Of a stretch of 64,000 bases of DNA, positions 30,348-41,560 are shown piece after piece (the stretch's first letter is position 1; each line of letters starts with the position of its first letter). The notes under the pieces are model-generated. The model made no database searches. It was not told where the DNA came from and worked only from the letters and a program-made list of their open reading frames with translations. The position numbers and the translations under genes were made by a program. The DNA comes from Phaeacidiphilus oryzae TH49 (lineage in GTDB: Bacteria; Actinomycetota; Actinomycetes; Streptomycetales; Streptomycetaceae), in assembly GCF_000744815.1 (NCBI RefSeq), contig NZ_JQMQ01000005.1, forward strand, positions 2,550,055-2,614,054, read 5' to 3'.

Positions 30348-31436
30348 TCAACCCGTGACGGGGTTGGCCGGCTCGTTCCGCACGACCGACTCCGGCACCG
30401 GCCGGTCCTGCTTCAGCGCGCCCCAGAGCTGCTTGGCCAGCACCGGGTTCGCCTCCAGCCGGTTCGGGTCGGAGACGGCCGGCTGGGTGGGCATCGTCAC
30501 CATGGTCAGCTTGCTCGCCGAGATGCCCTTGACGCTCTCCCCGAAGGAGACCAGCGAGGCCACCGAGCCCAGGTCGGAGTCGGTGGTGACGGACCGGGTC
30601 GCGTCGTTCGCCAGCGAGTAGAGCTTGCCGGGGTCGCTGAGGAGGCTGGAGGCCCCCGCCTGCTTGGCGATCGCGGCCACCATCTGGTGCTGGAGCTCTA
30701 TCCGCCCCAGGTCGCTGCCGTCTCCCACGCTGTGCCGGGTGCGGACGAAGGCCAGCGCCTGGGTGCCGTTCAGCCTGTGGGTGCCCGCGGGCAGCCGGAG
30801 CTTGCTGTCCGGGTCGTCGATCTGCTTGGTGGTGGTGACCGTCACCCCGCCGATGTCGTCGATCAGCTTGGCGAAGCCGGAGAAGTCCACCTCGACGTAG
30901 TGGTTCATCCGCAGCCCGGTCATCGACTCGGCGGTCTTCACCGCGCAGACCGCCCCACCGGTCTGGTAGGCGGAGTTGAACATCACCCCGGCCGCGGCCG
31001 GCTCCGGGCTGTGGCCGTCCGTCCCGGTGCAGGCCGGGCGGTTCACCAGGGTGTCCCTGGGGATCGACACCACGGAGGCCGCGCTGTGGTCCCGGTCGAT
31101 GTGGACGACCATCGCGGTGTCCGAGCGGGCCGTGCCGTCGGTGACCCCGCCGGCCATCGCGTGGTTGCTGCCGGACCGCGAGTCCGAGCCCAGCACCAGG
31201 ATGTTCTGCGAGCCGTCCGTGGCGGCGGACGGGCGGTCGGTGCCGAGCTGGGCGTTGATGTCGACGCTCTTCAGATTGCCGTCCAGCTGCCAGTACGCGA
31301 CGCCCGCCGCGGCGCCGACGCCGACCACCACCACGCCGGCCGCCGACCAGGCGGCGATCCGCAGCCGGCGCCGGTAGCGCGGCCTGCGGTGCGCGCCGCG
31401 CAGGGCACGGTCACGCGCCGTTCGGTCCTCGTCCAT
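30348..31436 (-). CDS. LytR-CpsA-Psr (LCP) family wall-polymer transferase
   Basis: Attaches lipid-linked glycopolymers to peptidoglycan outside the membrane. 362 residues: basic cytoplasmic tail, one membrane helix (about residues 24-46), then an extracellular LCP domain with ILVLGSDSRSG, the catalytic-Arg motifs RSDTAMVVHIDRDH and VSIPRDTLV, and ALAFVRTRHSVGDGSDLGR. A short C-terminal segment ends KQDRPVPESVVRNEPANP. It may act with the WecA-type transferase at 23596, but the two are seven genes apart. Confidence 0.92.
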   Translation of the reverse strand: MDEDRTARDRALRGAHRRPRYRRRLRIAAWSAAGVVVVGVGAAAGVAYWQLDGNLKSVDINAQLGTDRPSAATDGSQNILVLGSDSRSGSNHAMAGGVTDGTARSDTAMVVHIDRDHSAASVVSIPRDTLVNRPACTGTDGHSPEPAAAGVMFNSAYQTGGAVCAVKTAESMTGLRMNHYVEVDFSGFAKLIDDIGGVTVTTTKQIDDPDSKLRLPAGTHRLNGTQALAFVRTRHSVGDGSDLGRIELQHQMVAAIAKQAGASSLLSDPGKLYSLANDATRSVTTDSDLGSVASLVSFGESVKGISASKLTMVTMPTQPAVSDPNRLEANPVLAKQLWGALKQDRPVPESVVRNEPANPVTG

Positions 31437-31656
31437 CTCGGGGGTTCCTCATTCAGCTCGGGTGTTCCGTCCTCGCCCCCCTCACCCTCTCGGGCACGAA
31501 GAACCGACTGTACGGCACAAGGACGAAAGGCCCGTTTTCCTGTGAAATCCACCACGAGCCACCACCCGAACGGAGCCGGGGACGCCGACGGCGCCGCCCC
31601 CGCACGGCCGGTCGGCCGTCGGGGCGGCGCCGTCGGCGGCCGCGATGAGTCGCCCG

Positions 31657-33851
31657 CTACTCCCCGGGGGCCGGGGTGGTCTTGGCGATCTGCATCAGGA
31701 ACTCGCCGTTGCTCTTGGTCTCCTTCATCTTGTCCAGCAGCAGCTCGATGGCCTGCTGCTGGTCCAGAGCGTGGAGGACCCGGCGGAGCTTCCAGACGAT
31801 GGCCAGCTCCTCGCTGCCCATCAGGATCTCCTCCTTGCGGGTGCCGGACGCGTCCACGTCCACCGCCGGGAAGATCCGCTTGTCGGCGAGCTTCCGGTCG
31901 AGCTTGAGCTCCATGTTGCCGGTGCCCTTGAACTCCTCGAAGATCACCTCGTCCATCCGCGAGCCGGTCTCGACCAGCGCGGTGGCCAGGATGGTCAGCG
32001 AGCCGCCGTTCTCGATGTTCCGCGCCGCGCCGAAGAACTTCTTCGGCGGGTAGAGCGCGGTCGAGTCGACACCACCGGAGAGGATGCGGCCGGAGGCCGG
32101 CGCCGCCAGGTTGTAGGCGCGGCCCAGACGGGTGATCGAGTCCAGCAGGATCACCACGTCGTGGCCCAGCTCCACCAGCCGCTTCGCCCGCTCGATGGCG
32201 AGCTCGGCGACCGTGGTGTGGTCCTCGGCCGGGCGGTCGAAGGTCGAGGAGATGACCTCGCCCTTCACCGACCGCTGCATGTCGGTGACCTCTTCCGGAC
32301 GCTCGTCGACCAGGACGACCATCAGGTGGCACTCGGGGTTGTTGTGGGTGATCGCGTTGGCGATCGCCTGCAGGATCATCGTCTTGCCGGTCTTCGGCGG
32401 GGCGACGATCAGACCGCGCTGGCCCTTGCCGATCGGGGTCACCATGTCGATGATCCGGGTCGACAGCGCCGTCGGGTCGGTCTCCAGGCGCAGCCGCTCC
32501 TGCGGGTACAGGGGGGTCAGCTTGCCGAACTCGGCGCGGCCGCGGCCGTTCTCCGGGTCCATGCCGTTCACCGAGTCCAGGCGGACCAGGGCGTTGAACT
32601 TCTCCCGGCGCTCGCCCTCGCGCGGCTGGCGCACCGCGCCGGTGATCGCGTCACCCTTGCGCAGCCCGTTCTTCCGGACCTGGGCCAGCGAGACGTAGAC
32701 GTCGTTCGGGCCGGGCAGGTAGCCGGAGGTCCGGACGAAGGCGTAGTTGTCCAGGATGTCGAGGATGCCCGCGACCGGGATCAGGACGTCGTCCTCGGAG
32801 ATCTGCGGCTCGTTGGTGTCGAAGTCGCGCCCGCGGCCGCGGCGGTTGCGGTCCCGGTAGCGGCCCCGGCGCCGGCCGCGGCCGCCGTCGAAGTCGTCGT
32901 CGTCCTGGTTGTCGCGGCGGTCGCGGTCGCGGTTGTCGCGGTCCCGGTCGCCCCGGTTGCCGCGGTCCCGGTCGCCCCGGTTGCCGCCGTCGCCGTCCTG
33001 GGCCGCGTTGCCGCCGCCGGCGTTGCCGCCGCGGTCCCGGCGATCGCGGCGGTTGCGCCGGCCGCCCTCGCCACGCTGCTGCTGGTCGCCGTCGTCACCG
33101 CCCTGGCCGCCCTGGCGGCCCTCGCCGGACTCCGCGTTCTGGCGGTCCCGCTGGTTGCCGCGGTCCCGGCGGTCGCGGCGGCCGCCCTCGCGGGTCTCCC
33201 CGTCGCGGGTCGGCTGCTGCTGGATCTCCGTCACGGTCGCGGTGGCGGTGGCGGAGCCCGCCGTACCGGTCGCGGCCGCGGCGCCGGAGCGCTCCGACGG
33301 GGCCCGGCGGGCGCGGTGGCCCGGCGGGACCTGCGGGCCGGCGCGGCGGCGTCGCCGTTCGGCTGGCCCGGGATGTCGATCTGCTGCTGGGCCGCGCGCT
33401 CGGCCTCATCGGCCGACTCGCGGGTGACCCGCGAACGGCGGGTCGAACGGCCCTCGGACTCCTTCGCGGCCTCCCCGGCCCCGGCGCCGTCCTGCTCAGC
33501 CCCCTTGGCGGGCGCGGACCCGGCGGCCAGCGCGGAGTCGGCCACCTCGGCGCCCTCCGCGGCCTTGGCCCGGGAACGCGTCGGACGCTTCGCCGGCGCG
33601 GCGGTGTCCGCGCCGGCCGCGAGCAGCGGGTCCCCGCCGCTCTTCTCCTTGATGGCGTCGATGAGCTGCTGCTTGCGCATCCGCCCCGTACCGCTGATGC
33701 CGAGGCCGGAGGCGAGCTGCTGGAGCTCGGCGAGCACCATGGCGTTCAGCCCGGTGCCCGTGGTCCGACGGCGCTTCGGCGCCGGGGCGACGGCGGAGTC
33801 GGACGCCTCGGCGTCCGGGCGCGCGCCCATCAGATCGGTGGTGTCGCTCAC
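31657..33851 (-). CDS. rho: Transcription termination factor Rho, interrupted by an apparent -1 frameshift
   Basis: Hexameric RNA helicase that ends transcription. The N-terminal part (GTG 33851, VSDTTDLMG) has the Rho_N helices [20 protein letters not shown]. The remainder contains the Arg/Gly/Asp-rich insert typical of actinobacterial Rho, the RNA-binding domain ([20 protein letters not shown]), the P-loop [11 protein letters not shown] and the Q/R-loop region. The first frame ends at 33231; the second can be read only from GTG 33234 or upstream through 33300. Adding one G/C in the run near 33298-33304 joins ATAPAG to APSERSGA as one reading frame: 2195 nt becomes 2196 (732 codons). There is no ribosome site before GTG 33234. 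Most likely an intact rho with a sequence error. Confidence 0.88.
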
Positions 33852-34374
33852 GAAGGGTCCTTCCCTGGAGCGGACGTCGGCCATCTGGCTCGGCGACCGG
33901 TTGTGCTGTCCGTTCCTGCGGTTCCTGTTGTTGCAGGCCGGGGTCTGTTGAGCTGAGCGGAGCTTGGGCCCGCCCGCTGGCGGTGACTATGTTCCGCCGG
34001 TTGGCGGCGTGTTGACGTGCACGTCTTGCCTGGTCAGGCCGGCGGTGCTCGTCCGGGCCCAGTCGCGCCGGTCCGGCTGGCCCGGCACGGGATTGGAGAG
34101 ATCACATGCGGGACTCAGACACCGGCACGGCTTCGGGATGCGGCCCCGTACGCGCAGGCAGGCTGCGTACGCGTGGGGGAAGGCTCCCGGAGAATCGTCG
34201 TCCCGGCCGAGCAGTCACCCCGGCGGACTAAAGGAGCACGACTGAAAGCGGCTCGGGACACGGAGCACCCGGCCCCGGGGGGCCCTCGGTGCAGCCATGA
34301 GGTTAACACTACTGGACCCAACAAACATTCCCCCACCCCGTCGACGTCAATCGTGGGTCATTCCGGCGGAACCC
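33852..34374. other. 523-bp gap upstream of rho
   Basis: No gene found. This must carry the rho promoter and a leader of up to about 500 nt. Only isolated TTGAC-like words (complement at 34345-34350) were seen, not a convincing promoter. Confidence 0.3.
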
Positions 34375-35373
34375 CTAATTCTCCTGGGGCGACGCGACGC
34401 CGCCGGCGCCCGTTCCGCCGCCGGTCAGCGGCAGGACGGCGGCTCCGTCGAGATCGATCCCCAGTCGGTGCGCGGACCACTCGCCGCCGGCGAAGCCGAG
34501 TACCTTCTCGACGACGGCGTCGGAGGTCTCCTCCCCGCTCCCCCGCTCTCCCCCGAGCAGCGCGAGGACGGTCGGCCCCGCGCCGGAGATCACCGCGGGC
34601 ACGCCCTCCGCCCGCAGCGCCCCCACCAGCGCGGCGCTGCCGGGCATCGCCGGAGCGCGGTAGTCCTGGTGCAGCCGGTCCTCGGTGGCCGGGTAGAGCA
34701 GCCGCGGATCCCTGGTCACCGCCGCCACCAGCAGCGCCGACCGGGCCGCGTTGAAGGCGGCGTCCGCATGCGGAACCTGCTTGGGGAGCAGGCCGCGCGC
34801 CGTCTCCGTGAGCACCTCCTGGGAGGGCACGAAGACCACCGGCACCAGCCCGTCCGCCGGCTCCAGGCGCGCCGCGCGGGCGCGCTCCGAGCCGTCGGAG
34901 TCCGTCCACGCGATGGTGAACCCGCCGAGGAGGCAGGGTGCGACGTTGTCCGGGTGCCCCTCCAACTCCGAGGCCAGGGCCAGGAGTCCGGCGTCGTCGA
35001 GGCGCTCGGGTCCGCCGATGGTGACCGCACGGGCGGCCATCAGTCCGGCCACGATCGCCGCCGAGGAGGAGCCGAGGCCCCTCCCGTGGGGTATCCGGTT
35101 GGCGCACACCACCTCGAGACCGCGCGGCTGGCCGCCGAGCAGGTCGAAGGCGGCGCGCATCGAACGGACCATGAGGTGCCGTTCGTCGCGCGGGAGGGTG
35201 TCCGCGCCCTCCCCCGCGATGTCCACATGCAGATCGCTCTCCGCGACCCTCACCACCACGTCGTCGTAGAGGCTGAGGGCGAGGCCGAGCGAGTCGTAGC
35301 CGGGGCCCAGGTTCGCGGTGGTCGCGGGAACCCGGACCCGTACCGCGGCGGCGCGAAAAGCGGGACCGGCCAT
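34375..35373 (-). CDS. thrB: Homoserine kinase
   Basis: Phosphorylates homoserine with ATP, the step before threonine synthase. 332 residues, GHMP kinase: VPATTANLGPGYDSLGLAL at the N-terminus and the phosphate loop GRGLGSSSAAIVAG. ATG 35373 has AGGAGA about 10 nt upstream and begins MAGPAFRAAAVRVRVPATT; longer in-frame sequence is Arg-rich non-coding. Confidence 0.95.
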   Translation of the reverse strand: MAGPAFRAAAVRVRVPATTANLGPGYDSLGLALSLYDDVVVRVAESDLHVDIAGEGADTLPRDERHLMVRSMRAAFDLLGGQPRGLEVVCANRIPHGRGLGSSSAAIVAGLMAARAVTIGGPERLDDAGLLALASELEGHPDNVAPCLLGGFTIAWTDSDGSERARAARLEPADGLVPVVFVPSQEVLTETARGLLPKQVPHADAAFNAARSALLVAAVTRDPRLLYPATEDRLHQDYRAPAMPGSAALVGALRAEGVPAVISGAGPTVLALLGGERGSGEETSDAVVEKVLGFAGGEWSAHRLGIDLDGAAVLPLTGGGTGAGGVASPQEN

Positions 35374-35583
35374 GTGTCGTGAACTCTCCTGGAGCGCTCG
35401 CCGGAGGAACGGCGGGATATCGGCGGTACTGCCCCCTGGCGGGGCTTTCGGGGATGTGCCAGCGGCGTGTGCGCGGCTGACGGGACTCAGCGTATCGAAG
35501 ATGGGTTCTGCGGCGGTACACCCCCGCTGACAGCGAGCTTGCGTGTCTGCGCACGGCCGCTGTCGACGGCGGCGCCGGGCGCG

Positions 35584-35610
35584 GCGCGGCGGGCGGCGCA
35601 CCCGCCGCGC
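35584..35610 (-). terminator. Hairpin between thrC and thrB
   Basis: Perfect 10-bp stem GCGCGGCGGG (35584-35593) and its complement (35601-35610) with a 7-nt loop, inside the 312-bp thrC-thrB gap. It could stop or attenuate thrC transcription before thrB. The rest of the gap shows nothing recognisable. Confidence 0.45.
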
Positions 35611-35685
35611 TGGGCAGCGCAGACGCCGCGCCGGGCGCCGCGGTCGCCGCCGGGCGACCGGCCGCGCCGCCGGGGCGGGAGGCCG

Positions 35686-36777
35686 CTACACCAGGCCCAG
35701 CTGCAGCGCCGCCGCCTCCGCGTCCGCCCGGATGACCGTCGGCTGCGGCGCGCCCGCGACCGCCCAGTCGGGGTCCTTGAGGCCGTTGCCGGTGACGGTG
35801 CAGACGATCCGCTGCCCGGGGTCGACCAGCCCCTCCTCAGCCTTCTTCAGCAGGCCCGCCACCGAGGCCGCCGAGGCCGGCTCGACGAAGACGCCCTCCT
35901 GCGAGGCCAGCAGCCGGTACGCGGAGAGGATCTGGCGGTCCGTCACCTTGTCGATGAGTCCACCCGATTCGTCCCGCGCGGCCTCGGCGAAGTCCCAGGA
36001 GGCGGGGTTGCCGATGCGGATCGCGGTGGCGATCGTCTGCGGGTTGCGCACCGGCGCGCCGTCCACGATGGGCGCCGCGCCATGCGCCTGGAAGCCCCAC
36101 ATGCGCGGCGTACGCGTGGACATCCCGTCCTTGGCGTACTCCTGGTACCCCTTCCAGTACGCGGTGATGTTGCCCGCGTTCCCCACCGGGAGCACATGCA
36201 GGCCGGGCGCGTCGCCGAGCATGTCGACGATCTCGAAGGCGGCCGTCTTCTGCCCCTCGATACGCGCCGGATTGACCGAATTGACCAGGGCCACCGGGTA
36301 GTTGTCGCTCAGCCCGCGGGCTAGCGTCAGGCAGTCGTCGAAGTTCCCGTCCACCTGGAGGATCTTGGCGCCGTGCACCAGCGCCTGGCCCATCTTGCCC
36401 AGGGCGATCTTGCCCTGCGGGACCAGCACCGCGCAGACCATCCCGGCGCGCACCGCGTACGCCGCGGCGCTCGCGGAGGTGTTGCCGGTGGAGGCGCAGA
36501 TGACCGCCTGCGCGCCCTCCTCCTTGGCCTTGGAGATGGCCATGGTCATGCCCCGGTCCTTGAAGGAGCCGGTCGGATTGGCGCCCTCCACCTTCAGGAA
36601 GACGTCGCAGCCGGTGCGCTCGGAGAGGACCTGCGCCGGGACCAGCGGCGTGCCGCCCTCCAGCAGCGTGACCACCGGCGTGTCCTCGGTGACCGGGAGG
36701 CGGTCCCCGTATTCGCGGATGAGGCCCCGCCACTGATGGGTGTGCGCCCCGCGGGACGCGTCGACGACGGCGTTCAT
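35686..36777 (-). CDS. thrC: Threonine synthase
   Basis: PLP enzyme converting O-phosphohomoserine to threonine. 363 residues, class with short form: PLP Lys in [16 protein letters not shown], the glycine-rich phosphate loop [10 protein letters not shown], and the ligand [16 protein letters not shown]. Lies 38 nt after hom. Confidence 0.96.
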   Translation of the reverse strand: MNAVVDASRGAHTHQWRGLIREYGDRLPVTEDTPVVTLLEGGTPLVPAQVLSERTGCDVFLKVEGANPTGSFKDRGMTMAISKAKEEGAQAVICASTGNTSASAAAYAVRAGMVCAVLVPQGKIALGKMGQALVHGAKILQVDGNFDDCLTLARGLSDNYPVALVNSVNPARIEGQKTAAFEIVDMLGDAPGLHVLPVGNAGNITAYWKGYQEYAKDGMSTRTPRMWGFQAHGAAPIVDGAPVRNPQTIATAIRIGNPASWDFAEAARDESGGLIDKVTDRQILSAYRLLASQEGVFVEPASAASVAGLLKKAEEGLVDPGQRIVCTVTGNGLKDPDWAVAGAPQPTVIRADAEAAALQLGLV

Positions 36778-36815
36778 GGCTGATTCCCTTGTCCGGTTCT
36801 CTCAGTTGCTCGGCG

Positions 36816-38117
36816 TTACTCGCCCTCGACCCGCATGATGCTGGCCACTGCGCGTACCGAGTCCAGCTTCTGCAGCTCGGCGATGGTGGCCGCGAGAGCG
36901 GCGTCCTTCGCCCGGTGGGTGACCACGACCAGCGAGGCATCCCCTTGACTGCCCTCGCGTCCCTGCTGGCGAACGGTGTCGATGGACACACCGTGCTCCG
37001 CGAAGACCCCGGCGACCTGCGAGAGGACACCGGCGCGGTCGTCCACGTCCAGGCTGACGTGGTAGCGGGTGACCACCTCGCCCATCGGGCTGACCGGCAG
37101 CTGGGCGTAGGCGGAGGCGCCCGGGCCGACCGCCCCGGCCAGCTTGTTGCGGCAGACCGCGACCAGGTCGCCGAGGACGGCGCTGGCGGTGGGGGCGCCG
37201 CCGGCGCCCGGACCGTAGAACATCAGCCGGCCGGCCGCCTCGGCCTCCACGAACACCGCGTTGTACGCGCCGCCGACATTGGCCAGCGGGTGGCTGCGCG
37301 GGATCATCGCCGGATGGACGCGGGCGGTGACCGCCGTGCCGTCGGGGGTGCGCTCGCAGATCGCGAGAAGCTTCATCACGCAGCCCATCTCCTTGGCGGA
37401 GGCGATGTCGGCGGCGGTGACCTCGGTGATGCCCTCGCGGAAGACGTCGTCCGCGGTGACCCGGGTGTGGAAGCCGATGCCGGCCAGGATGGCGGCCTTG
37501 GCGGCGGCGTCGAACCCCTCGACGTCGGCGGTCGGGTCGGCCTCGGCGTAACCGAGGGCGGTGGCCTCCTCCAGCGCCTCGGAGTACCCGGCGCCGGTGG
37601 ACTCCATCTTGTCCAGGATGAAGTTGGTGGTGCCGTTGGTGATCCCGAGGATCCGGTTCACCTTGTCGCCGGCCAGCGACTCGCGCAGCGGGCGGAGCAG
37701 CGGGATGGCGCCGGCCACCGCGGCCTCGTAGTAGAGGTCGACGCCGGCCGCCGCCGCGGTGGCGTGGAGGGCAGCGCCGTCGGCGGCGAGCAGCGCCTTG
37801 TTGGCGCTGACCACCGAGGCGCCGTGCTCGAAGGCGGTGGTGATCAGGGAGCGCGCGGGCTCGATGCCGCCGATCACCTCGACCACCACGTCGATGTCGT
37901 CCCGTTTGACCAGGGCGGTGGCGTCGGTGGTGATCAGCTCGGAGGGGATGCCGGGGCGCTCGCGGCCGGCGCGACGGACGGCCACCCCGGCGAGCTCCAC
38001 GGGGGCGCCGATCCGGGCGGCGAGGTCGGCCGTGTGCGTCGTCATGATGCGGGCGACCTCGGTGCCCACCACACCACAACCCAGCAGCGCCACCTTCAGC
38101 GGCCGCGTACGCATCAT
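36816..38117 (-). CDS. hom: Homoserine dehydrogenase
   Basis: Reduces aspartate semialdehyde to homoserine. 433 residues: NADP site VALLGCGVVGTEVA, catalytic domain with GITNGTTNFIL, and a C-terminal ACT domain (SLDVDDRAGVLSQVAGVF) expected to sense threonine. It is a stand-alone enzyme without an aspartokinase fusion. Starts at either of two consecutive ATGs. Confidence 0.96.
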   Translation of the reverse strand: MMRTRPLKVALLGCGVVGTEVARIMTTHTADLAARIGAPVELAGVAVRRAGRERPGIPSELITTDATALVKRDDIDVVVEVIGGIEPARSLITTAFEHGASVVSANKALLAADGAALHATAAAAGVDLYYEAAVAGAIPLLRPLRESLAGDKVNRILGITNGTTNFILDKMESTGAGYSEALEEATALGYAEADPTADVEGFDAAAKAAILAGIGFHTRVTADDVFREGITEVTAADIASAKEMGCVMKLLAICERTPDGTAVTARVHPAMIPRSHPLANVGGAYNAVFVEAEAAGRLMFYGPGAGGAPTASAVLGDLVAVCRNKLAGAVGPGASAYAQLPVSPMGEVVTRYHVSLDVDDRAGVLSQVAGVFAEHGVSIDTVRQQGREGSQGDASLVVVTHRAKDAALAATIAELQKLDSVRAVASIMRVEGE

Positions 38118-38213
38118 CCGACTCCGCTCATCCGTTTGCGTGTTCCGACCCAGTCTCGGCGAGGTCGCGTGACGATCTCCGCGCCTTCCAAAATCTGAGA
38201 CCGGAGGTCTTCT

Positions 38214-39635
38214 CTAGTGTCCGACGTCCAGGCGCAGCAGGTCCTCCTCCGTCTCCCGGCGGACCAGGACCCGGGACGTGCCGTCCAGCACCGCGACCAC
38301 GGGGGGCCGCAGGGCGTGGTTGTAGTTGCTGGCCATGGAGCGGCAGTAGGCGCCGGTGGCGGGCACGGCGAGGAGGTCCCCCGGGGCGGTGTCGGCGGGA
38401 AGGAAGGCGTCCCGCACGACGATGTCGCCGGACTCGCAGTGCTTGCCGACCACCCTGGACAGCATCGGCTCGGCGGCGCTCCGGCGCGAGGCCAGCGCCA
38501 CCGAGTAGTCGGCGTCGTAGAGGGCGGTACGGATGTTGTCGGACATCCCGCCGTCCACACTGACGTAGGTGCGCAGGCCCTCCAGCGGCTTGACGGTGCC
38601 GACCTCGTAGAGGGTGAACGCGGTCGGGCCGACGATCGCCCGGCCCGGCTCCACCGACAGCCGGGGCGGGGTGAGATCGGCGGCCACGCACTCGCGGCGG
38701 ACGATGTCGGCCAGCGACCTGGCGATCTCGGCGGGCTCGCGGGGGTCGTCCTCGCTGGTGTAGGCGATGCCGAGGCCGCCGCCGAGGTCGATCTCGGGCA
38801 GCTCCACGCCGTGCTCGTCGCGGATCTCGGCGAGGAGGCCGACCACCCGGCGGGCGGCCACCTCGAAGCCCGCGGTGTCGAAGATCTGCGAGCCGATGTG
38901 CGAGTGGATCCCGGCGAGCTCCAGGGAGTCCAGGTTGAGGACCCGGCGAACCGCCTCCGCGGCCTGGCCGCCGGTGAGCGAGAGACCGAACTTCTGGTCC
39001 TCGTGGGCGGTCGCGATGAACTCGTGGGTGTGCGCCTCGACACCGACCGTGACCCGGATCAGCACCCGCTGGCGGACGCCGAACTGCTGGGCCGCCCAGG
39101 CCAGGCGGGCGATCTCCTCGTAGGAGTCCACCACCACGTGGCCGACGCCGGCCTTGACCGCCTGCTCCAGCTCGTGGCGGGTCTTGTTGTTGCCGTGGAA
39201 GGCGATCCGCTCCGGCGGCATCCCGGCCGCCAGGGCCACCGCGAGCTCGCCGCCGCTGCACACGTCGAGGCTGAGCCCCTCCTCGTGCAGCCAGCGGACG
39301 ACCGCCCGGCAGAGGAAGGCCTTGCCGGCGTAGTAGACGTCGGCGCCCTCGCTGCCGGGGCGCTCGGAGGCGAAGGCCTCCCGCCAGGCACGGCAGCGGG
39401 CCCGGAAGTCCGCCTCGTCCAGGATGAACGCCGGGGTGCCGTACTCCTCGGCGAGGGCCCGCACGTCGAGGCCGCCCACCTGGAGCGCGCCGCCCTCGGC
39501 GGCCTCGCCGCGGACCACGGTCCGCGCCCACACCTTCGGGTCGAGGGCGTTCAGGTCCTCCGGCGGCGCGGCGTAGTGGCCCTCGGGCAGCACGTCTCCG
39601 TGCCGGGGCCCGGCGGGGTGGGCGGAGCGGCTCAT
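38214..39635 (-). CDS. lysA: Diaminopimelate decarboxylase
   Basis: Last step of lysine synthesis. 473 residues; PLP Lys in [13 protein letters not shown], the alanine-racemase-like barrel with [17 protein letters not shown] and the C-terminal active-site Cys in [13 protein letters not shown] 39635 has AGGAGTT upstream; longer in-frame sequence is the repeat-rich spacer. Precedes hom, 96 nt apart. Confidence 0.95.
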   Translation of the reverse strand: MSRSAHPAGPRHGDVLPEGHYAAPPEDLNALDPKVWARTVVRGEAAEGGALQVGGLDVRALAEEYGTPAFILDEADFRARCRAWREAFASERPGSEGADVYYAGKAFLCRAVVRWLHEEGLSLDVCSGGELAVALAAGMPPERIAFHGNNKTRHELEQAVKAGVGHVVVDSYEEIARLAWAAQQFGVRQRVLIRVTVGVEAHTHEFIATAHEDQKFGLSLTGGQAAEAVRRVLNLDSLELAGIHSHIGSQIFDTAGFEVAARRVVGLLAEIRDEHGVELPEIDLGGGLGIAYTSEDDPREPAEIARSLADIVRRECVAADLTPPRLSVEPGRAIVGPTAFTLYEVGTVKPLEGLRTYVSVDGGMSDNIRTALYDADYSVALASRRSAAEPMLSRVVGKHCESGDIVVRDAFLPADTAPGDLLAVPATGAYCRSMASNYNHALRPPVVAVLDGTSRVLVRRETEEDLLRLDVGH

Positions 39636-39664
39636 CTCGGTGAACTCCTGGGTGTTTCGCTGCC

Positions 39665-39780
39665 GGGCTCGGGGGCCGGCTCGTCGGGCTTCCGGGGTCG
39701 GGGTTCGGGGGTCGGGCTTTGGGCTTGGGCCTCGGGCTTTGGGCTTCGGGTTTGGGGCCTCGGGCCTCGCGCCTCGGGCT
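39665..39780. repeat. Degenerate GGGCTTCGGG/GGGCCTCGGG low-complexity spacer
   Basis: Short G-rich units of about 10-12 bp repeat imperfectly between argS and lysA, e.g. CGGGCTTTGGGCTTCGGG. G-rich on the plus strand and C-rich in the mRNA sense; no gene is present. Confidence 0.6.
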
Positions 39781-39786
39781 GGGGTG

Positions 39787-41454
39787 CTACATCCGCTCGG
39801 GGGCGGAGACCCCGAGGAGGTCGAGGCCATTGGCGATGACCGTGCGGGTGGCCTCCGCCAGCCACAGCCGGGCCCGGGTGAGGTCGGTGACCTCCTCGTC
39901 GCCGCGCGGCAGGATCCGGCAGTTGTCGTAGAACCGGTGGTAGTCCCGGGCCAGGTCCTCCAGATAGCGGGCGACCCGGTGCGGCTCGCGCAGCTCGCCG
40001 GCAGTGGCCAGCACGCCGGGGAACTCGCCGAGCCGGCCGAGCAGCTGGTTCTCCCACTCGCTGCTCAGCAGCTCCGGCTTGAAGTCCTCGGCGGCGCCGC
40101 GGTCGATGCCCAGCTCGGCGGCGTTGCGGGCGACCGAGCTCATCCGGGCGTGGGCGTACTGCACATAGAAGACGGGGTTCTCGTTCGACTGGCTGGTCAG
40201 CACGTCGATGTCGAGGGTGAGGGTGGAGTCGGTGGGCACCCGGGCCAGGGAGTACCGGGCGGCGTCCACGCCGATCCAGTCCACCACGTCGTCGATGGTG
40301 ATGATGTTGCCCGCACGCTTGGACATGCGGACCTCCTCACCGTCCTTGAGCATCTTGACGAACTGGCCGATCAGCACCTCGATGTTGTGCGTCGGGTCGT
40401 CGCCGGCGCAGGCCACGATGGCCTTGAGGCGGCCCACGTAGCCGTGGTGGTCGGCGCCCAGCATGTAGACGGCGGTCTCGAAGCCGCGGTCCCGCTTGTC
40501 CAGGTAGTAGGCGGCGTCCGAGGCGAAGTAGGTGGTGTCGCCGTCGGCCTTGATCAGGACCCGGTCCTTGTCGTCGCCGAAGTCGGTGGTCCGCAGCCAG
40601 ACCGCGCCGTCCTGGTCGTAGACGTGGCCCTGCTCCCGCAGCCGGTCGACGGCCTTGGCGACGGCGCCGGAGTCGTGCAGCGACTTCTCCGAGAACCAGA
40701 CGTCGAAGTGGGCGCCGAAGTCGGCCATCGAGCGCTGGATCTCGGCGACCATCAGGCGGAGGCCCTCGGCCCGGAAGCGGGCCAGCTGCTCCTCCTCGGG
40801 AAGGTCGAGGAGGCCGGCGTTCCCGGGCTCGGCGAGGATCTGCTGGGCGATGTCGTTGATGTACTCGCCGACGTAGCCGTCCTCGGGGACCGGCCGCCCG
40901 TGGGCGGAGGCGAGGAGACTGGCGCCGAACTTGGTGATCTGCACGCCGGCGTCGTTGATGTAGTACTCGGTGGTGACCTCGGCGCCGGAGGCCCGGAGGA
41001 CGCGCGCCAGCGAGTCGCCGACGGCGGCCCAGCGGACGCCGCCGATGTGGATCGGGCCGGTCGGGTTCGCCGAGACGAACTCCAGGTTGAGCTTCTGGCC
41101 GACGAAGGTGTCGTTGCGGCCGTAGTCCTTGCCGGCCTCGACGATGGTGCGGGCCAGCTCGCCCTGGGTGGCGGCGTCCAGGGTGATGTTGAGGAAGCCG
41201 GGCCCGGCGATGTCCACCTTCGCCACCCCGGGCAGCTCGCGCAGGCGGACCGCGACCAGCTCGGCGACCGCGCGCGGCGGCTTGCCGGCCGGCTTGGCGA
41301 GGACCAGCGCGACGTTGGTCGCGAAGTCGCCGTGGTCGCGGTTCTTCGGCCGCTCGACGTTCACCGTCTCGGGGACGGGGACGGTCAGCTCGCCTGCGTC
41401 TACGGCTGCGCTGACGGCGGTCTGGACTGCCTGGGAAAGCTCTGCGGGGGTCAC
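39787..41454 (-). CDS. argS: Arginyl-tRNA synthetase
   Basis: Class I synthetase, 555 residues. N-terminal Add-1 domain; nucleotide motif [14 protein letters not shown] (HIGH-type, HIGG here); [10 protein letters not shown] in the KMSKS position; C-terminal DALR anticodon domain ending [12 protein letters not shown]. Its product charges, among others, the tRNA-Arg encoded 680 bp away. Confidence 0.96.
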   Translation of the reverse strand: MTPAELSQAVQTAVSAAVDAGELTVPVPETVNVERPKNRDHGDFATNVALVLAKPAGKPPRAVAELVAVRLRELPGVAKVDIAGPGFLNITLDAATQGELARTIVEAGKDYGRNDTFVGQKLNLEFVSANPTGPIHIGGVRWAAVGDSLARVLRASGAEVTTEYYINDAGVQITKFGASLLASAHGRPVPEDGYVGEYINDIAQQILAEPGNAGLLDLPEEEQLARFRAEGLRLMVAEIQRSMADFGAHFDVWFSEKSLHDSGAVAKAVDRLREQGHVYDQDGAVWLRTTDFGDDKDRVLIKADGDTTYFASDAAYYLDKRDRGFETAVYMLGADHHGYVGRLKAIVACAGDDPTHNIEVLIGQFVKMLKDGEEVRMSKRAGNIITIDDVVDWIGVDAARYSLARVPTDSTLTLDIDVLTSQSNENPVFYVQYAHARMSSVARNAAELGIDRGAAEDFKPELLSSEWENQLLGRLGEFPGVLATAGELREPHRVARYLEDLARDYHRFYDNCRILPRGDEEVTDLTRARLWLAEATRTVIANGLDLLGVSAPERM

Positions 41455-41560
41455 GGTGCAAGGGTAGGCGACGGAGGGGGTCGCCCCGCCAACGGGTTTG
41501 ACCGGTGAGACGCGCGCGGCGCGGGGAGCGCGCGGGGGGCGCGCGCGGGGTGCGCGCGGC

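Noticed and set aside
33231-33884. A separate small Rho_N protein followed by an independent Rho
   Set aside because: No ribosome site before the second frame, and adding one base gives a normal actinobacterial Rho; kept as one gene with a probable error.
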